The notes: generated from the letters alone by a model not told the origin. Numbered from the stretch's first letter, positions 41,209 through 49,886 are shown. The stretch: 56,579 nucleotides of DNA from an uncultured Eggerthellaceae bacterium (GCA_947565915.1 CANOHY010000009.1:1-56579), one strand, 5' to 3'. Numbers and translations: made by a program.

Positions 41209-43442
41209 AGGTAGCCCTCCGAGTCGCGCATCGCGCGGGCGAACTCGCGGTTGTTGAGCGCGAGCACGAACGGTGCTTGCGCGTATGCCTTGAGGTCGCG
41301 CCTGAGCGCCCTTATCTCCCTTGCAAGGTTCGCATCGCCCATGCCGCCAGCCTCCGTGATGGCTTCGCCCACATGCCGCATGGCGGTGCGGTTCGTGAGC
41401 GGAAGCACTGTCTCTCGGCCAGCCTCGCCGATGCCGATGATCCTCGCCGAGTTGAACTCGCCGCCCGTCGCATACCACTCGATTCCGAGGGATGGGATGG
41501 AGCCCTTGAGCAGGTCGCCTATCTGCCATCCCTCTGGCTGGATGCCGAAGTGGGGGAGCTTGATGTGCGGCAGCTCTATCTTGAAGTTGGAGAAGAACCC
41601 GCCGATCGCATCCACTATGCCCTTGATCGTGTTCTTCGCCGTCTCTATCGGCTTGGTGATGGCGTCCTTGATGGCGTTGAAGATGCTCCCCACGGTGCTC
41701 TTGAGCCCGTTGAACACGCCGGTGACGATCGAAGCCACCGTGTTCACGGCATTCGAGATGGCTGACCTTATGCCGTCGAATATGGCGGTGGCGATGCTGC
41801 GCATGCCCTCCAGGGCACCTTCCCAGTCCCCGGACATTATGGCGGTGACGGTCTTGATTATCCCCTCGATGACGCTCATCACGGTCTCGATTGTTATCTG
41901 TATCCCGTTGAAGATTCCGGTCACGTATGTTCCGATGGCGCCCCAAACGGTGTCCCACACCCCTTGGATTATCGGGAGAACCACGTCGAAGACGCCTTGG
42001 ATGACGCTCATCCCTGCTTCCACGATGGGCTGCATGGCCTCCCATGCGGCTTGCAGCCTCACCTGCATCGACTCCCACATCGCCCCGAACCGCTCCTGGA
42101 GCGATGCCATCAGCTCCTGGATGGGCGCCACGATGTTCGACTGTATCCACTCTATGGCTGGAGTGAGTATCGCCTGTATGACGCTCACGGCGGTGCCTAT
42201 CACGGTTCCGATCACGCTGAACGCCGTTGAAACAACATCGATCAGAACCGAGAACACCGGCACGACGTAGGTGGTGAAGAACTGGACGAGGCCGCGCAGC
42301 GGCTCCTGCAGGCCGTCGTATATCTTCAGCTTCAGCTCATCGAGGGCAGAGCCCATCGCTGCCATGTCGCCGCCCAGGTTGTCGGTCATCACGTCGGCCA
42401 TCTCCTGGCCAGCACCGGCGCAGTTGTACAGCTCCTCGCGGAACGAGTCCATCTCGCCCGCACCGGCGTTGAGCATGAGGTTGAGGCCCTTGATCGAGTC
42501 TGCCGTGAACGTGGCTTGCAGGGCCGATGCCTTCTCGGCTTGGCCCATGCCGTTGGTTGCCGCCTCCACGTCATCGAGGATGTCCACGAAGTCGCGGTAG
42601 TTGCCCTGAGCGTCCATCACCGCGATGGCCTGGTCGCCGATGGCTATCGCGCCGTCCTGCATCTTCGCGGTCATGTCGCGCATGACGGCGTTGAGCGCGG
42701 AGCCAGCTTCGGAGCCCTTGAGGCCTTGGTTGGCCATCATCGATATGGCGGCGGAGGTGGTCTCGACGTCCATTCCGGCGGCGTTGCAGTTCGCCGAGCA
42801 GTTCTTGAAGGCCATGCCGAGGCCCTCGACGCTGGTGTTGGCGTTGGCCTGCGCATAAGCGAGAACGTCCACCATGCGGGTGGTCTCGTCTGCCGTCATG
42901 TTGAATGCCGATAGGTAGTCCGTGACCAGGTCGGAGGCTGCTGCCAAGTCCATCTCGCCAGCTTGCGCAAGGGTGAGCACGCTGCCGACGCCTGCTAGCA
43001 TCTCCTGGGTGTCCCAGCCCGCAAGCGACATGTAGCCGAGGGCGTCTGCAGCATCCGACGCGCTGAAGGTCGTCGCCGCGCCCAGCTCTCGGGCCTTGGC
43101 CGAGAGCGCGTCCAGCTCGTCACCGGTAGCGCCGGATAGGGCGCTGACCTTGCTCATGGAGGTCTCGAATCCAGAGCCGACGTTCACGATGTCAGCCGCG
43201 AAGTCCTTCACGGCGGATATGCACATCTCGATGCCATGGGAGGCGAGGTTTCCGAAGGCTACCTGCAGCGAGCCCACCATGGGCACGGATGACTTGGAGG
43301 ATTCGCCTATCTCCCTGGTCTTCTTGCCGTCTACCTTGCTCTCGGCAGCTCCCAGGTCGTCGAATGCCCTCTCAAGCTTCTCGACCTTGGTCACCGCCCC
43401 GTTGTCATCGAGCGTTACCTTGATCTTCACCTCGTTAGCCAT
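41205..43442 (-). CDS. Phage tail tape measure protein
   Basis: This is a 745-residue protein. The N-terminal TP901-type tape-measure domain has 'SKVSALSGATGDELDALSAKA' and 'TTFSASDAADALGYMSLAGWD' near residues 105-150. A long hydrophobic, Ile/Val-rich middle (residues 385-620) is followed by a C-terminal 'GEAGRETVLPL' motif. It sets tail length and helps DNA entry. ATG 43442 overlaps the Gp15-like stop by 8 bp. At ~745 residues it predicts a tail of roughly 110 nm by the usual ~1.5 angstrom per residue rule. Confidence 0.88.
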   Translation of the reverse strand: MANEVKIKVTLDDNGAVTKVEKLERAFDDLGAAESKVDGKKTREIGESSKSSVPMVGSLQVAFGNLASHGIEMCISAVKDFAADIVNVGSGFETSMSKVSALSGATGDELDALSAKARELGAATTFSASDAADALGYMSLAGWDTQEMLAGVGSVLTLAQAGEMDLAAASDLVTDYLSAFNMTADETTRMVDVLAYAQANANTSVEGLGMAFKNCSANCNAAGMDVETTSAAISMMANQGLKGSEAGSALNAVMRDMTAKMQDGAIAIGDQAIAVMDAQGNYRDFVDILDDVEAATNGMGQAEKASALQATFTADSIKGLNLMLNAGAGEMDSFREELYNCAGAGQEMADVMTDNLGGDMAAMGSALDELKLKIYDGLQEPLRGLVQFFTTYVVPVFSVLIDVVSTAFSVIGTVIGTAVSVIQAILTPAIEWIQSNIVAPIQELMASLQERFGAMWESMQVRLQAAWEAMQPIVEAGMSVIQGVFDVVLPIIQGVWDTVWGAIGTYVTGIFNGIQITIETVMSVIEGIIKTVTAIMSGDWEGALEGMRSIATAIFDGIRSAISNAVNTVASIVTGVFNGLKSTVGSIFNAIKDAITKPIETAKNTIKGIVDAIGGFFSNFKIELPHIKLPHFGIQPEGWQIGDLLKGSIPSLGIEWYATGGEFNSARIIGIGEAGRETVLPLTNRTAMRHVGEAITEAGGMGDANLAREIRALRRDLKAYAQAPFVLALNNREFARAMRDSEGYL

Positions 43443-44100
43443 GGCTCGCCGCCTTGGCTCTCGCCTTCGCGGCAGCGAAGGTGTCGGAGGCTGCGTCGTT
43501 GGCCGCCTTGACGGCATCGGGCTTCCTCGATTTCAGGGCGAAGTGCTCCTTGCGCGCCTTGATGGCGTCGCGCTCCTCCTTGTTGTACTTGGTGATCTTG
43601 GGAACCTTCGCGACCCGTGCGCTCACGGCCTCGCGAAACGGGGTCGATACGCCCGTTTCCATGAGAGATGCGAGCAATCCGATCAGCTCGGAGTATGGCA
43701 GGCAAGCCGCCTGCTCCCAGGTCATCGAATAGGCAGAGAGCAGAGATGCGCGAATCCTATCGGCGTCCTGCTCCCAGTCGAACACGGACTCCTCGACCCT
43801 TGACTGGTCGCCTGATATGTCGAGGCCATAGGCATCCCACACCAGGTCGATGAGCAGCTGCCCTGCATCATCGCCACCCACTTCGATCGCTCCCTGTGGG
43901 TCGGCGAACATCATGCGTGGGAGGAGGAATGCCTTCTCCTCAGGCTCTAGCTCCTCGTCGGCGAACAGCTCGAAGACGAGCAGGGCGGTGCGGGCGCTGT
44001 CGCGCACCCACACCTCGCAGCCGCGCCATTCGTAGGCGCTGACCGCGTTGCCAGCCTCGTCGGTTCTATGCCCCTGCTGTGAGAGAGATAGTCTGCGCAT
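43435..44100 (-). CDS. Gp15-like tail assembly protein
   Basis: This 221-residue protein resembles the bacteriophage Gp15 family ('EELEPEEKAFLLPRMMF' near residues 50-66) and has a long Lys/Ala-rich C-terminal helix. It overlaps the 44066 gene by 35 bp and the tape measure by 8 bp. This is the position of the second tail chaperone (gpT-like) in siphophages. It can be read with its own ATG, so frameshift fusion with the upstream gene is possible but not needed. Confidence 0.65.
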   Translation of the reverse strand: MRRLSLSQQGHRTDEAGNAVSAYEWRGCEVWVRDSARTALLVFELFADEELEPEEKAFLLPRMMFADPQGAIEVGGDDAGQLLIDLVWDAYGLDISGDQSRVEESVFDWEQDADRIRASLLSAYSMTWEQAACLPYSELIGLLASLMETGVSTPFREAVSARVAKVPKITKYNKEERDAIKARKEHFALKSRKPDAVKAANDAASDTFAAAKARAKAASHG

Positions 44101-44533
44101 CTTGCTGCCCTTGCAGGTAATGCGCAGACTTGTCCTTGAACCTCTTCGTGCGCGCCTTCACGGCGTCGCTTCGCTCGCCTATGACCTCGGACACCTCAAG
44201 GAACACCTCGGTGATGATTGGGAGCGCATCAACGGCATCCTCGCATCCCGCGGCCTCCAGTATCGTCTCGAACGAGCCCTTGCCGATGGCGATTTCGAGC
44301 GCGCTTGCAACCTGGTCGGCGCACACCTCGTTGGCACGACTGATCTCCTCGATGCTGTCGAGATTCTTGGCGATGTCCCCGAGCGCCGCCTTGGCTTTCT
44401 CTGAAGCCTCTGCGAGCTTGAGCAGGTTGCTCGTTGAGCAGTCTATCGACGCCTTCACGACCGTCACGTCATCGCCGCATTCGATCTCGATCTCCAACGG
44501 CTCCTTGTTCGACCTTGCTTTAACCTTTCGCAT
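44066..44533 (-). CDS. Phage tail assembly chaperone (gpG-like)
   Basis: This 155-residue soluble, Ala/Glu-rich helical protein lies between the major tail protein and the Gp15-like gene. ATG 44533 follows AAGGTGG; the frame upstream to 44602 crosses the terminator-like hairpin. Position and size fit the first tail chaperone. No specific motif is recognised. Confidence 0.6.
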   Translation of the reverse strand: MRKVKARSNKEPLEIEIECGDDVTVVKASIDCSTSNLLKLAEASEKAKAALGDIAKNLDSIEEISRANEVCADQVASALEIAIGKGSFETILEAAGCEDAVDALPIITEVFLEVSEVIGERSDAVKARTKRFKDKSAHYLQGQQDAQTISLTAGA

Positions 44534-44569
44534 GAATCCACCTTTTCCCTCTTGCGCAGTAGAAAGGAA

Positions 44570-44600
44570 GGGGCCAGGGGTCTGCGCGTCCCCTGGCCCC
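44570..44600 (-). terminator. Perfect 11-bp hairpin after the major tail gene
   Basis: GGGGCCAGGGG / CCCCTGGCCCC with a 9-nt loop is followed on the minus strand by TTCCTTTCT. It probably attenuates transcription after the highly expressed tail-tube gene. Confidence 0.7.
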
Positions 44601-44605
44601 ATGGA

Positions 44606-44626
44606 GCATGTTCTCGGATGTGTCGC
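44606..44626 (-). repeat. 21-bp intergenic phage repeat, copy 1
   Basis: The sequence directly after the major tail stop (minus strand GCGACACATCCGAGA...) recurs with one mismatch at 55579-55599, upstream of the methyltransferase-like gene. Confidence 0.6.
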
Positions 44627-45334
44627 TTAGGATGATGCGACCGTCACCTTCACGACCGCGGACACCGAGGGCTTGGCCATGCACTTGACGGCGATGGTGG
44701 TCTCGCCCGCCTTGAGCCCCTTGACGTTGCCCAGGGCATCGACGCTGCAGATGTCCACGCCGTTGTCCGCTACCGCGTACCCGCAGAAGCCCGATGCGTC
44801 GGATGGCGTGACCGTCGGGTTGATGTTCGTCTTCGCGCCGACCGCGACGCTGATGTCCGAGACCGTGATCTCCTCGGGAAGGGCGGATGCCTCGCCATCC
44901 TCGATGATCACGGGATAGCCCTCCGCCTTGAACTCGCACTCGAATGCGGTGTTGTCGGCGGCTGCCCCGGTGGCGGAGCCTCCCTTGATGCCCGTGAGGA
45001 TGCCGTCCCACTGCACGACCTCTCCATCGGGGTTCACCTGGCGCAGGTGTGTGCGGCGGTCGTTCCCGGCGCAGTACTTCTTCGAGACGATGTAGTCTTG
45101 GGCCTTGTCGCCATGTAGGCGGTCGCCCTTGATGGCGAACGACGTGTTGACAGCGGTGACCTGGGTGGATTCCACGCCTCCGTTGCTGTAGTAGTTCTTG
45201 GACACCGTGGTGTCCTCGCCATCGTCGGAAACCTCGGAGATGCCGGGGCCGAGGTATGCCCACTCGGGGTCGCCGGTGGGGTTCACGTCGATCAGGTATG
45301 CGTGCTGGTAGTTCAGCTCGTAGCCGATGTTCAT
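44627..45334 (-). CDS. Phage major tail protein with Ig-like C-terminal domain
   Basis: This is a 235-residue protein. Residues 1-150 are a tail-tube-type domain ('LIDVNPTGDPEWAYLGPGI'). The last ~80 residues resemble a BIG2 Ig-like fold ('VGAKTNINPTVTPSDASGF' and 'KGLKAGETTIAV'), a common surface decoration on tail tubes. It is followed by a strong attenuator hairpin. Confidence 0.8.
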   Translation of the reverse strand: MNIGYELNYQHAYLIDVNPTGDPEWAYLGPGISEVSDDGEDTTVSKNYYSNGGVESTQVTAVNTSFAIKGDRLHGDKAQDYIVSKKYCAGNDRRTHLRQVNPDGEVVQWDGILTGIKGGSATGAAADNTAFECEFKAEGYPVIIEDGEASALPEEITVSDISVAVGAKTNINPTVTPSDASGFCGYAVADNGVDICSVDALGNVKGLKAGETTIAVKCMAKPSVSAVVKVTVASS

Positions 45335-45727
45335 CTATTCCTCCTTGTAGGTGATCGTTGCGTCGAAGCCGTAGACGAACGTCCCATCTGCCCATGTGAG
45401 CAGGGTTGGCTTCTCGGCGCTGTTCGTTTCGAGTTGGTAGGAGCCGTTTCGCGACTGCATCGCACCGGGTCGGCCGAACGCGGTCGATGCGCTCGTGGCT
45501 GCCTCGATGGCCTCGCCCTCGCTGACGCGCCTGAACAGGATGGTGAGCCTTACTGATTCTGTTCCTGTTCCGTCGAAGTAGCGTTTGACCGTCATGGGCA
45601 CGCCGGATGTGACGACCGTGTACTCGCGGTGCTTGCAGGCATCCGGTAGGGAGAGGAACACGGGCGAGTTGCCGAGCTCTTCGAGGAGCGACTGCGCCGT
45701 CTTGAGTATGTCGATGCGCTTCTGCAT
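45335..45727 (-). CDS. Phage minor capsid/tail terminator-like protein
   Basis: This 130-residue protein begins at ATG 45727, which overlaps the preceding stop as TGATG. It lies just before the major tail protein, the usual place of the tail terminator or 'minor capsid 3' protein. Sequence shows an alpha-beta pattern but no motif I recognise. Confidence 0.6.
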   Translation of the reverse strand: MQKRIDILKTAQSLLEELGNSPVFLSLPDACKHREYTVVTSGVPMTVKRYFDGTGTESVRLTILFRRVSEGEAIEAATSASTAFGRPGAMQSRNGSYQLETNSAEKPTLLTWADGTFVYGFDATITYKEE

Positions 45728-46056
45728 CACTGCATCCTCTCTGCATAGAGCTCGCCGACGTACCTCTCCCATCCGGGCATGTCGTTCTTGCGCCATGGCT
45801 CGTCCCAGTGGTCGCAGGTGCCTGCCTTGCTATGCTCCATGGGCACCATGTACTGCCGCATCGCATATGGGGTGCTCCAGGTGACCTCTCCAGCCGCGAA
45901 GTTGGAGGAAAGCCGAGCCGAGTCGCGCAGGAATTCCTCTTGGACGGGCACGTACTGCCTCATCCCCTGTTCTGCCCGCATGGCGGCGAGCTCGGTTACC
46001 TCGCTATGGACGTGCTTGATGCTCTTGAGGCCGCTTATGTCGTAGGTGATGCTCAT
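45727..46056 (-). CDS. Phage minor capsid / head-tail joining protein
   Basis: This 109-residue protein has 'STPYAMRQYMVPMEHSKAG', resembling the minor-capsid-2 group ('...YA..QY' motif) in Firmicutes and Coriobacteria phages. Its ATG overlaps the upstream stop (ATGA). It probably forms the neck. Confidence 0.65.
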   Translation of the reverse strand: MSITYDISGLKSIKHVHSEVTELAAMRAEQGMRQYVPVQEEFLRDSARLSSNFAAGEVTWSTPYAMRQYMVPMEHSKAGTCDHWDEPWRKNDMPGWERYVGELYAERMQ

Positions 46057-46379
46057 AGCTGAAGCTCCCAGTGATGCATGCGCCCGTTGGCCGTGTACGC
46101 GCTGCTCTTGAGCACGGCAGACTCCTCGCCGCCGTCGATGGATACGAGCGAGCCCGCTGGGACGTCGAAAGCGCCTTCTGTGTTCGCTGCATCCACGAAC
46201 AAGGTTCCCTTCGGCGAGTCTTGGAGCTGGTAGCTTGATTGGGCTATCTGCCTCATGGGTTCGTAGTAGACGCCTTTGAGCACTACTGGCTCGGCGAACT
46301 TGCCGCCGAGACCGGTCGTGTCAACGGGCACGCGCACCTTGGCAGTGCTCTTCAGGAGGCTCTTCGGTATCAGCTGCAT
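46053..46379 (-). CDS. Phage minor capsid protein (minor-capsid-1-like)
   Basis: This 108-residue protein begins 'MQLIPKSLLKSTAKVRVP' and has a beta-rich 'GTLFVDAANTEG' middle, matching the minor-capsid-1 style proteins that precede minor-capsid-2. It starts 1 bp after... the stop of the upstream connector gene at 46380. Confidence 0.6.
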   Translation of the reverse strand: MQLIPKSLLKSTAKVRVPVDTTGLGGKFAEPVVLKGVYYEPMRQIAQSSYQLQDSPKGTLFVDAANTEGAFDVPAGSLVSIDGGEESAVLKSSAYTANGRMHHWELQL

Positions 46380-46736
46380 TCAGCACACCACGCCCTGGTA
46401 TAGCAAGCTTGAGCCGAGCAGCTCGCGGCCTATGGCACGGCTCATGTCGGCATCGTAGCAGGATGACCCGCTTCCACCGGATATGGAGAAGGAGCCGAGC
46501 CTGACCGACGATCCTCCCTCGCCGATGCCCGCGCTCGCACCGTAGCGCGCATCCACGTCCACGGCCGCGCACACGGCATTGGCATAGGCTCTCGCGTCAT
46601 CGTCGCCTTGCGGCTCGTTGAGCCCCACGATGGACTTGACGGCGGCGCGAGCCGCTCGGAGGGATGCGTTGAAGTCATCCTCCGAGAGCTCTCCGCCCCA
46701 TCCTTGGTAGTCGGCGTATGCGACCTCGGGGGCCAT
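46380..46736 (-). CDS. Phage head-tail connector protein
   Basis: This 118-residue protein has an N-terminal helical head-tail connector pattern ('YADYQGWGGELSEDDFNASLRAA'), then a Ser/Gly-rich segment and an Arg-rich C-terminus. It abuts the genes on both sides. It likely forms part of the neck below the portal. Confidence 0.65.
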   Translation of the reverse strand: MAPEVAYADYQGWGGELSEDDFNASLRAARAAVKSIVGLNEPQGDDDARAYANAVCAAVDVDARYGASAGIGEGGSSVRLGSFSISGGSGSSCYDADMSRAIGRELLGSSLLYQGVVC

Positions 46737-46871
46737 CTACTCGGCCTCTTTCCGCGCGTTGTCCTTCGCCGCTTCCGGCTTCGGCTTCTGCTTCTCGCGG
46801 GGCTTCTCGGCGCCATCGTAGCGCACCATGCGCGTCATGCCATTGCGGGATGTTCCCTTCACGGTTCCCAT
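46737..46871 (-). CDS. Small basic phage protein (44 aa)
   Basis: ATG 46871 follows AAGGAGTGACC and opens a 44-residue basic peptide ('MGTVKGTSRNGMTRMVRYDG' then Lys/Pro/Glu-rich), stopping directly against the connector start. Compact packing and the strong ribosome binding site support translation. Function unknown. Confidence 0.55.
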   Translation of the reverse strand: MGTVKGTSRNGMTRMVRYDGAEKPREKQKPKPEAAKDNARKEAE

Positions 46872-46873
46872 GG

Positions 46874-47008
46874 TCACTCCTTGTCGGACTTGTCAGGCTC
46901 GGTCTTGTCGGCCTTGCCCTCCTTGTCGGACTTGTCAGGCTCGGTCTTGTCGGCCTTGCGCCTGGTTTTCTTCTGCTCTTCCTTGACGAGCAATCCGTAG
47001 GTTCTCAT
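46874..47008 (-). CDS. Small phage protein with a duplicated Lys/Asp motif (44 aa)
   Basis: ATG 47008 follows GGAGGTCACCG and encodes 44 residues: 'MRTYGLLVKEEQKKTRR' and then two copies of 'KADKTEPDKSDKE', from a 42-bp tandem DNA repeat. Its last codons contain the ribosome binding site of the next gene, so the two are coupled. Such peptides between the major capsid and connector genes may be linker or decoration proteins; the role is unknown. Confidence 0.5.
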   Translation of the reverse strand: MRTYGLLVKEEQKKTRRKADKTEPDKSDKEGKADKTEPDKSDKE

Positions 47009-47018
47009 CGGTGACCTC

Positions 47019-48023
47019 CTATTGATGGCTCAGGTAGATGCCTGCGCGCTTGTTCTCGTAGCCATCTACGATGCCGTACTTGCGGTACTTCACGATGGAT
47101 GCATCTGCATCGGGGTTCATGTCGGGCGAGATGACCGTGGGGCCAGCAACATGACGGTCGAACTTGATGATCGCGGGCTTGTGCACGATCAGGAAGTTGA
47201 TCGGCTTGGCTACGCCAACCTTCTCGTAGTAGTTGGCGATGTCTGCCTTGGCCGGGCTCGTGACCTTCGTGTAGGTCTCGCCGGACTTGGTGTAGTAGTC
47301 CTTGCCGCTGGCTATGTCGGTGTCGGTCGTCTTGGCGTATCCGCCCTCGGAGGGCTTCCAACCGCCGCTGATCTCGTCATCGGTGCGCCCGCTGAGCAGG
47401 TCGATGGCGGTGTAGAAGCGGCCGCGCGGAACCTTGACGATGCCAGCGAACCCATCGAGCGCCTCGCGGCTCTTGGTGGTGTCGAGCGCCTTGACGGACT
47501 TGATGAGCGTCGGCGTGGTGAACAGGAAGCGGTTCTCCTCGGGCACCTCGTCCTCGTCCATCGCAGTGGAGGCGGTGAGGATGGCATCCAGGAACTGGGA
47601 GCCGTTGGCGATGGTGGCGGTGTCGGTGGAGATTCCGGAAAGCGCCGCGATCTTCGCGAAGGTGAACGCGTCGCCCTCGGGGGCCACGTGATCGCGCAAC
47701 AGCGTGTTCGCCGCCTGGCCGAATGCCAGGTCGAAGGATTCCTGGTTGTCCATCTCGTCAACCATGATCTTCGTGCCACGGTCGTAGTCCGCCTCGACCG
47801 TCTTCCATTCGAGGGATACGCCGCTGTTTTTGGCATAGCCGCCGTTGCGGTCGTAGTCGCCCAGGCCTCCCACTTCGAGTTGCGGATAGCAGAACTCGTG
47901 CACGTTGTTCGATGGGCGAAGCTGTGAAGGCTCGCTCGTCAGAACAGAGGTGACGGACGCTTGGCGGTACGCCTCGTCGAGGATGGTCTGGATGCCCTGG
48001 GGGAGGGTGATCTGATTCGGCAT
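47019..48023 (-). CDS. Phage major capsid protein
   Basis: This 334-residue protein has the HK97-like major head protein layout for this phage group: an N-terminal 'ITLPQGIQTILDEAYRQAS' helix, 'VEADYDRGTKIMVDEMDNQE' near residue 85, and 'NFLIVHKPAIIKFDRH' in the C-terminal domain. The gene follows the scaffold gene by 4 bp. It forms the icosahedral shell. Confidence 0.85.
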   Translation of the reverse strand: MPNQITLPQGIQTILDEAYRQASVTSVLTSEPSQLRPSNNVHEFCYPQLEVGGLGDYDRNGGYAKNSGVSLEWKTVEADYDRGTKIMVDEMDNQESFDLAFGQAANTLLRDHVAPEGDAFTFAKIAALSGISTDTATIANGSQFLDAILTASTAMDEDEVPEENRFLFTTPTLIKSVKALDTTKSREALDGFAGIVKVPRGRFYTAIDLLSGRTDDEISGGWKPSEGGYAKTTDTDIASGKDYYTKSGETYTKVTSPAKADIANYYEKVGVAKPINFLIVHKPAIIKFDRHVAGPTVISPDMNPDADASIVKYRKYGIVDGYENKRAGIYLSHQ

Positions 48024-48027
48024 TTCT

Positions 48028-48543
48028 CTACTCCTTGTCGGTGTCTAGCCCCATGAGCTTGCGCATGTTCTTGGTGCGCTCGTCTTCGGGGTTGGGGGTT
48101 CCCTTGGGCTTGCCCCCTGTGCTCTTGGAATTGTCGGAAGATGCGAACAGGTACGGAGCTGCCTCCTTCAGCTTGGCGATGTCGCCGTCGAACTCTGCGA
48201 GGCGAGCAGATGCCGCGACGGTGTCGATGCAGCCCGCATCCTTGAGCGCCTTGTCGGACTTCTCGGCTTCTTGCGAGGCCTTGAACTCGGCGAACTCTGC
48301 CTCGAGCTTCTTGTAGCCCTCGACCTCTGCTTTGGCAGCGTCGCGCTCTGCTTCGAGCTTGGCGATGTCGCGCTGGTACTTGTGCGCGTTCACCATGCTC
48401 CCGGCAGCGGGCGCAGGCTGTGGAGCTGGCTCTGGTGCAGGGTTAGGGTCTGCAGCAGGCGCAGCAGGCTGTGGAGCTGGCTCTGGTGCAGGTGTCGGGG
48501 CCGGTGTGGGCTCTGGCGTGGGCGTCGGTTCTGTTCCTGGCAT
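48028..48543 (-). CDS. Phage scaffolding protein
   Basis: This 171-residue protein has a Pro/Ala/Glu/Thr-rich N-terminus ('PTPEPTPAPTPAPEPAP') of about 45 residues, a coiled-coil middle ('RDIAKLEAERDAAKAEVEGYK') and a basic C-terminal end, the usual build of a scaffold. ATG 48543 follows GGTTGGAAG. Position before the major capsid supports the role. Confidence 0.75.
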   Translation of the reverse strand: MPGTEPTPTPEPTPAPTPAPEPAPQPAAPAADPNPAPEPAPQPAPAAGSMVNAHKYQRDIAKLEAERDAAKAEVEGYKKLEAEFAEFKASQEAEKSDKALKDAGCIDTVAASARLAEFDGDIAKLKEAAPYLFASSDNSKSTGGKPKGTPNPEDERTKNMRKLMGLDTDKE

Positions 48544-48685
48544 TTCTTCCAACCTTTCTCCGGGGTTTGTTTGCCGCGCTTCTCTGCGCGCTTCGGTGCC
48601 CGATTTCCGCTCGGGTGGGCGATCGAGACCGTTGCCGCCGTCTCTCGCGCATCTGGAAGTTTCCCCAAGGTGTCGCCTGGGCATG

Positions 48686-48708
48686 AAAAAGCCCCGCCGA
48701 AGCGGGGC
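48686..48708 (-). terminator. Rho-independent terminator after the NYN gene
   Basis: GCCCCGC-ttcg-GCGGGGC (minus strand) is followed by five T. It separates the NYN-domain gene from the scaffold gene. Confidence 0.8.
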
Positions 48709-48742
48709 AGTAAGAGCGTCATTTAAGCGATATTTGCACTAA

Positions 48743-49441
48743 TCACGATTCGTTTTCCTGATGATCGTTGTTTCGTTGCTTTTTCAAAGGGTCATCGGGG
48801 ACGAACTGCTCTAAGCCGTCTATATGCTCCTTGAGGTCTGGACTGATACTGTTCCCCATAGGATCTAGGATGAAATCGATGCCCTTTCGCCTTGCCACCT
48901 TCGCAGCTGGAACAAAATCGCTGTCACCGGCAATTAGGATAATCTGGTCAACTATTCCTTCATACGCAAGAGATGACACGTCGATTCCTAGTTTCATATC
49001 GACGCCCTTTTGCTTGAAGGCGACCTTGAAGTCCTTATCCTCAAGGTCTTCGATCTTCTTTCTGCCACCAATTAGCTCTTTGGTTACTCCGGGCTTTAGC
49101 TGATATTCGATGTTGTTGTTTGATATGCGCCCCATCCTTAGAGCGAATTTCCTCTTCTCCTTCAATGCGTTGAAGAACTTCTCTGCCCATACGCGTTGCC
49201 TTGTTTTCCCAAAGCTGACATTGCCGTGTAGCGGGTGGTATACATTCTTATCGATGGGTGGGCAGTCGTAATAGAAAACGCGGTAAAGCTGCCGTTTCTC
49301 ATCACCATCGGTTTTGTTCAAGTGCATGAAAACGTAGTTCTGCAGTTCGCGAGCCCGTTCTTCAGGACTCCTATCGCCCCAATAGTGGCTCGCTCGCTTT
49401 CTGTAGAAACCACCATCAACGAGTATCGCTGTCTTTGCCAT
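48743..49441 (-). CDS. NYN-domain nuclease-like protein (prophage cargo)
   Basis: This 232-residue LabA/DUF88-type NYN (PIN-like) protein has acidic metal-site residues: 'ILVDGGFYRKR' at residues 6-16, 'KLGIDVSSLAYEG' mid-protein and 'IAGDSDFVPAAK' near residue 172. Such domains are RNases. It is inserted between the MuF-like/66-aa genes and the scaffold, with its own promoter (49557-49585) and terminator (48686-48708), and it is visibly lower in GC than its neighbours. This fits a lysogenic-conversion cargo gene, possibly defence or RNA processing; the target is unknown. Confidence 0.75.
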   Translation of the reverse strand: MAKTAILVDGGFYRKRASHYWGDRSPEERARELQNYVFMHLNKTDGDEKRQLYRVFYYDCPPIDKNVYHPLHGNVSFGKTRQRVWAEKFFNALKEKRKFALRMGRISNNNIEYQLKPGVTKELIGGRKKIEDLEDKDFKVAFKQKGVDMKLGIDVSSLAYEGIVDQIILIAGDSDFVPAAKVARRKGIDFILDPMGNSISPDLKEHIDGLEQFVPDDPLKKQRNNDHQENES

Positions 49442-49556
49442 AGCATCCCCTGAAATAGAACGGGCCCGAGGCGCGACGCTCCGCTTATCGTGCGGTGTCG
49501 CGGCCTTCGGGCCGCATCAATCGACAGGACAACAGAGACGTTGTTTGTCTTCGAAG

Positions 49557-49585
49557 AATATAAGGAACATCAAAGAACATGTCAA
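49557..49585 (-). promoter_or_regulatory. Sigma-70-like promoter for the NYN cargo gene
   Basis: On the minus strand TTGACA and TATATT are separated by exactly 17 bp, ~116 bp upstream of the NYN start. The -35 box is consensus. Confidence 0.7.
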
Positions 49586-49685
49586 CGATAGTCAATAGAA
49601 TGGCACAAGTTCGCCAGCGTTCGGTTAAACGTGGTGAGCGAGTTTTATTGCCAGTCAGAATGGCCCTACTCCAAAACCATACGAG

Positions 49686-49886
49686 CTAGACGAACTGAAT
49701 CTCTTTGCCTACGAACTCGTGCTCGCCTTTGATTCCCAATACGTTAAATCCGCAATCCATTGCGGGGATGTAGTCGAACATCTCGCCGTCGATTCTGACC
49801 TTTCTCCAGTCTGAGTGGGGCATGTCCTCGTTGAGGGTGAGGATAGTTATGCCATGTACGACAAACTGGTCTTCTACTCTAGTCAT
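49686..49886 (-). CDS. Small protein after the MuF gene, candidate immunity protein
   Basis: This 66-residue, beta-rich soluble protein overlaps the end of the MuF-like gene by 8 bp and is the last gene before the separately promoted NYN gene. AT-richer than the packaging genes, like the MuF C-terminal region. The place directly after a gene with a putative toxin C-terminus suggests an immunity protein, but no family is recognised. Confidence 0.5.
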   Translation of the reverse strand: MTRVEDQFVVHGITILTLNEDMPHSDWRKVRIDGEMFDYIPAMDCGFNVLGIKGEHEFVGKEIQFV

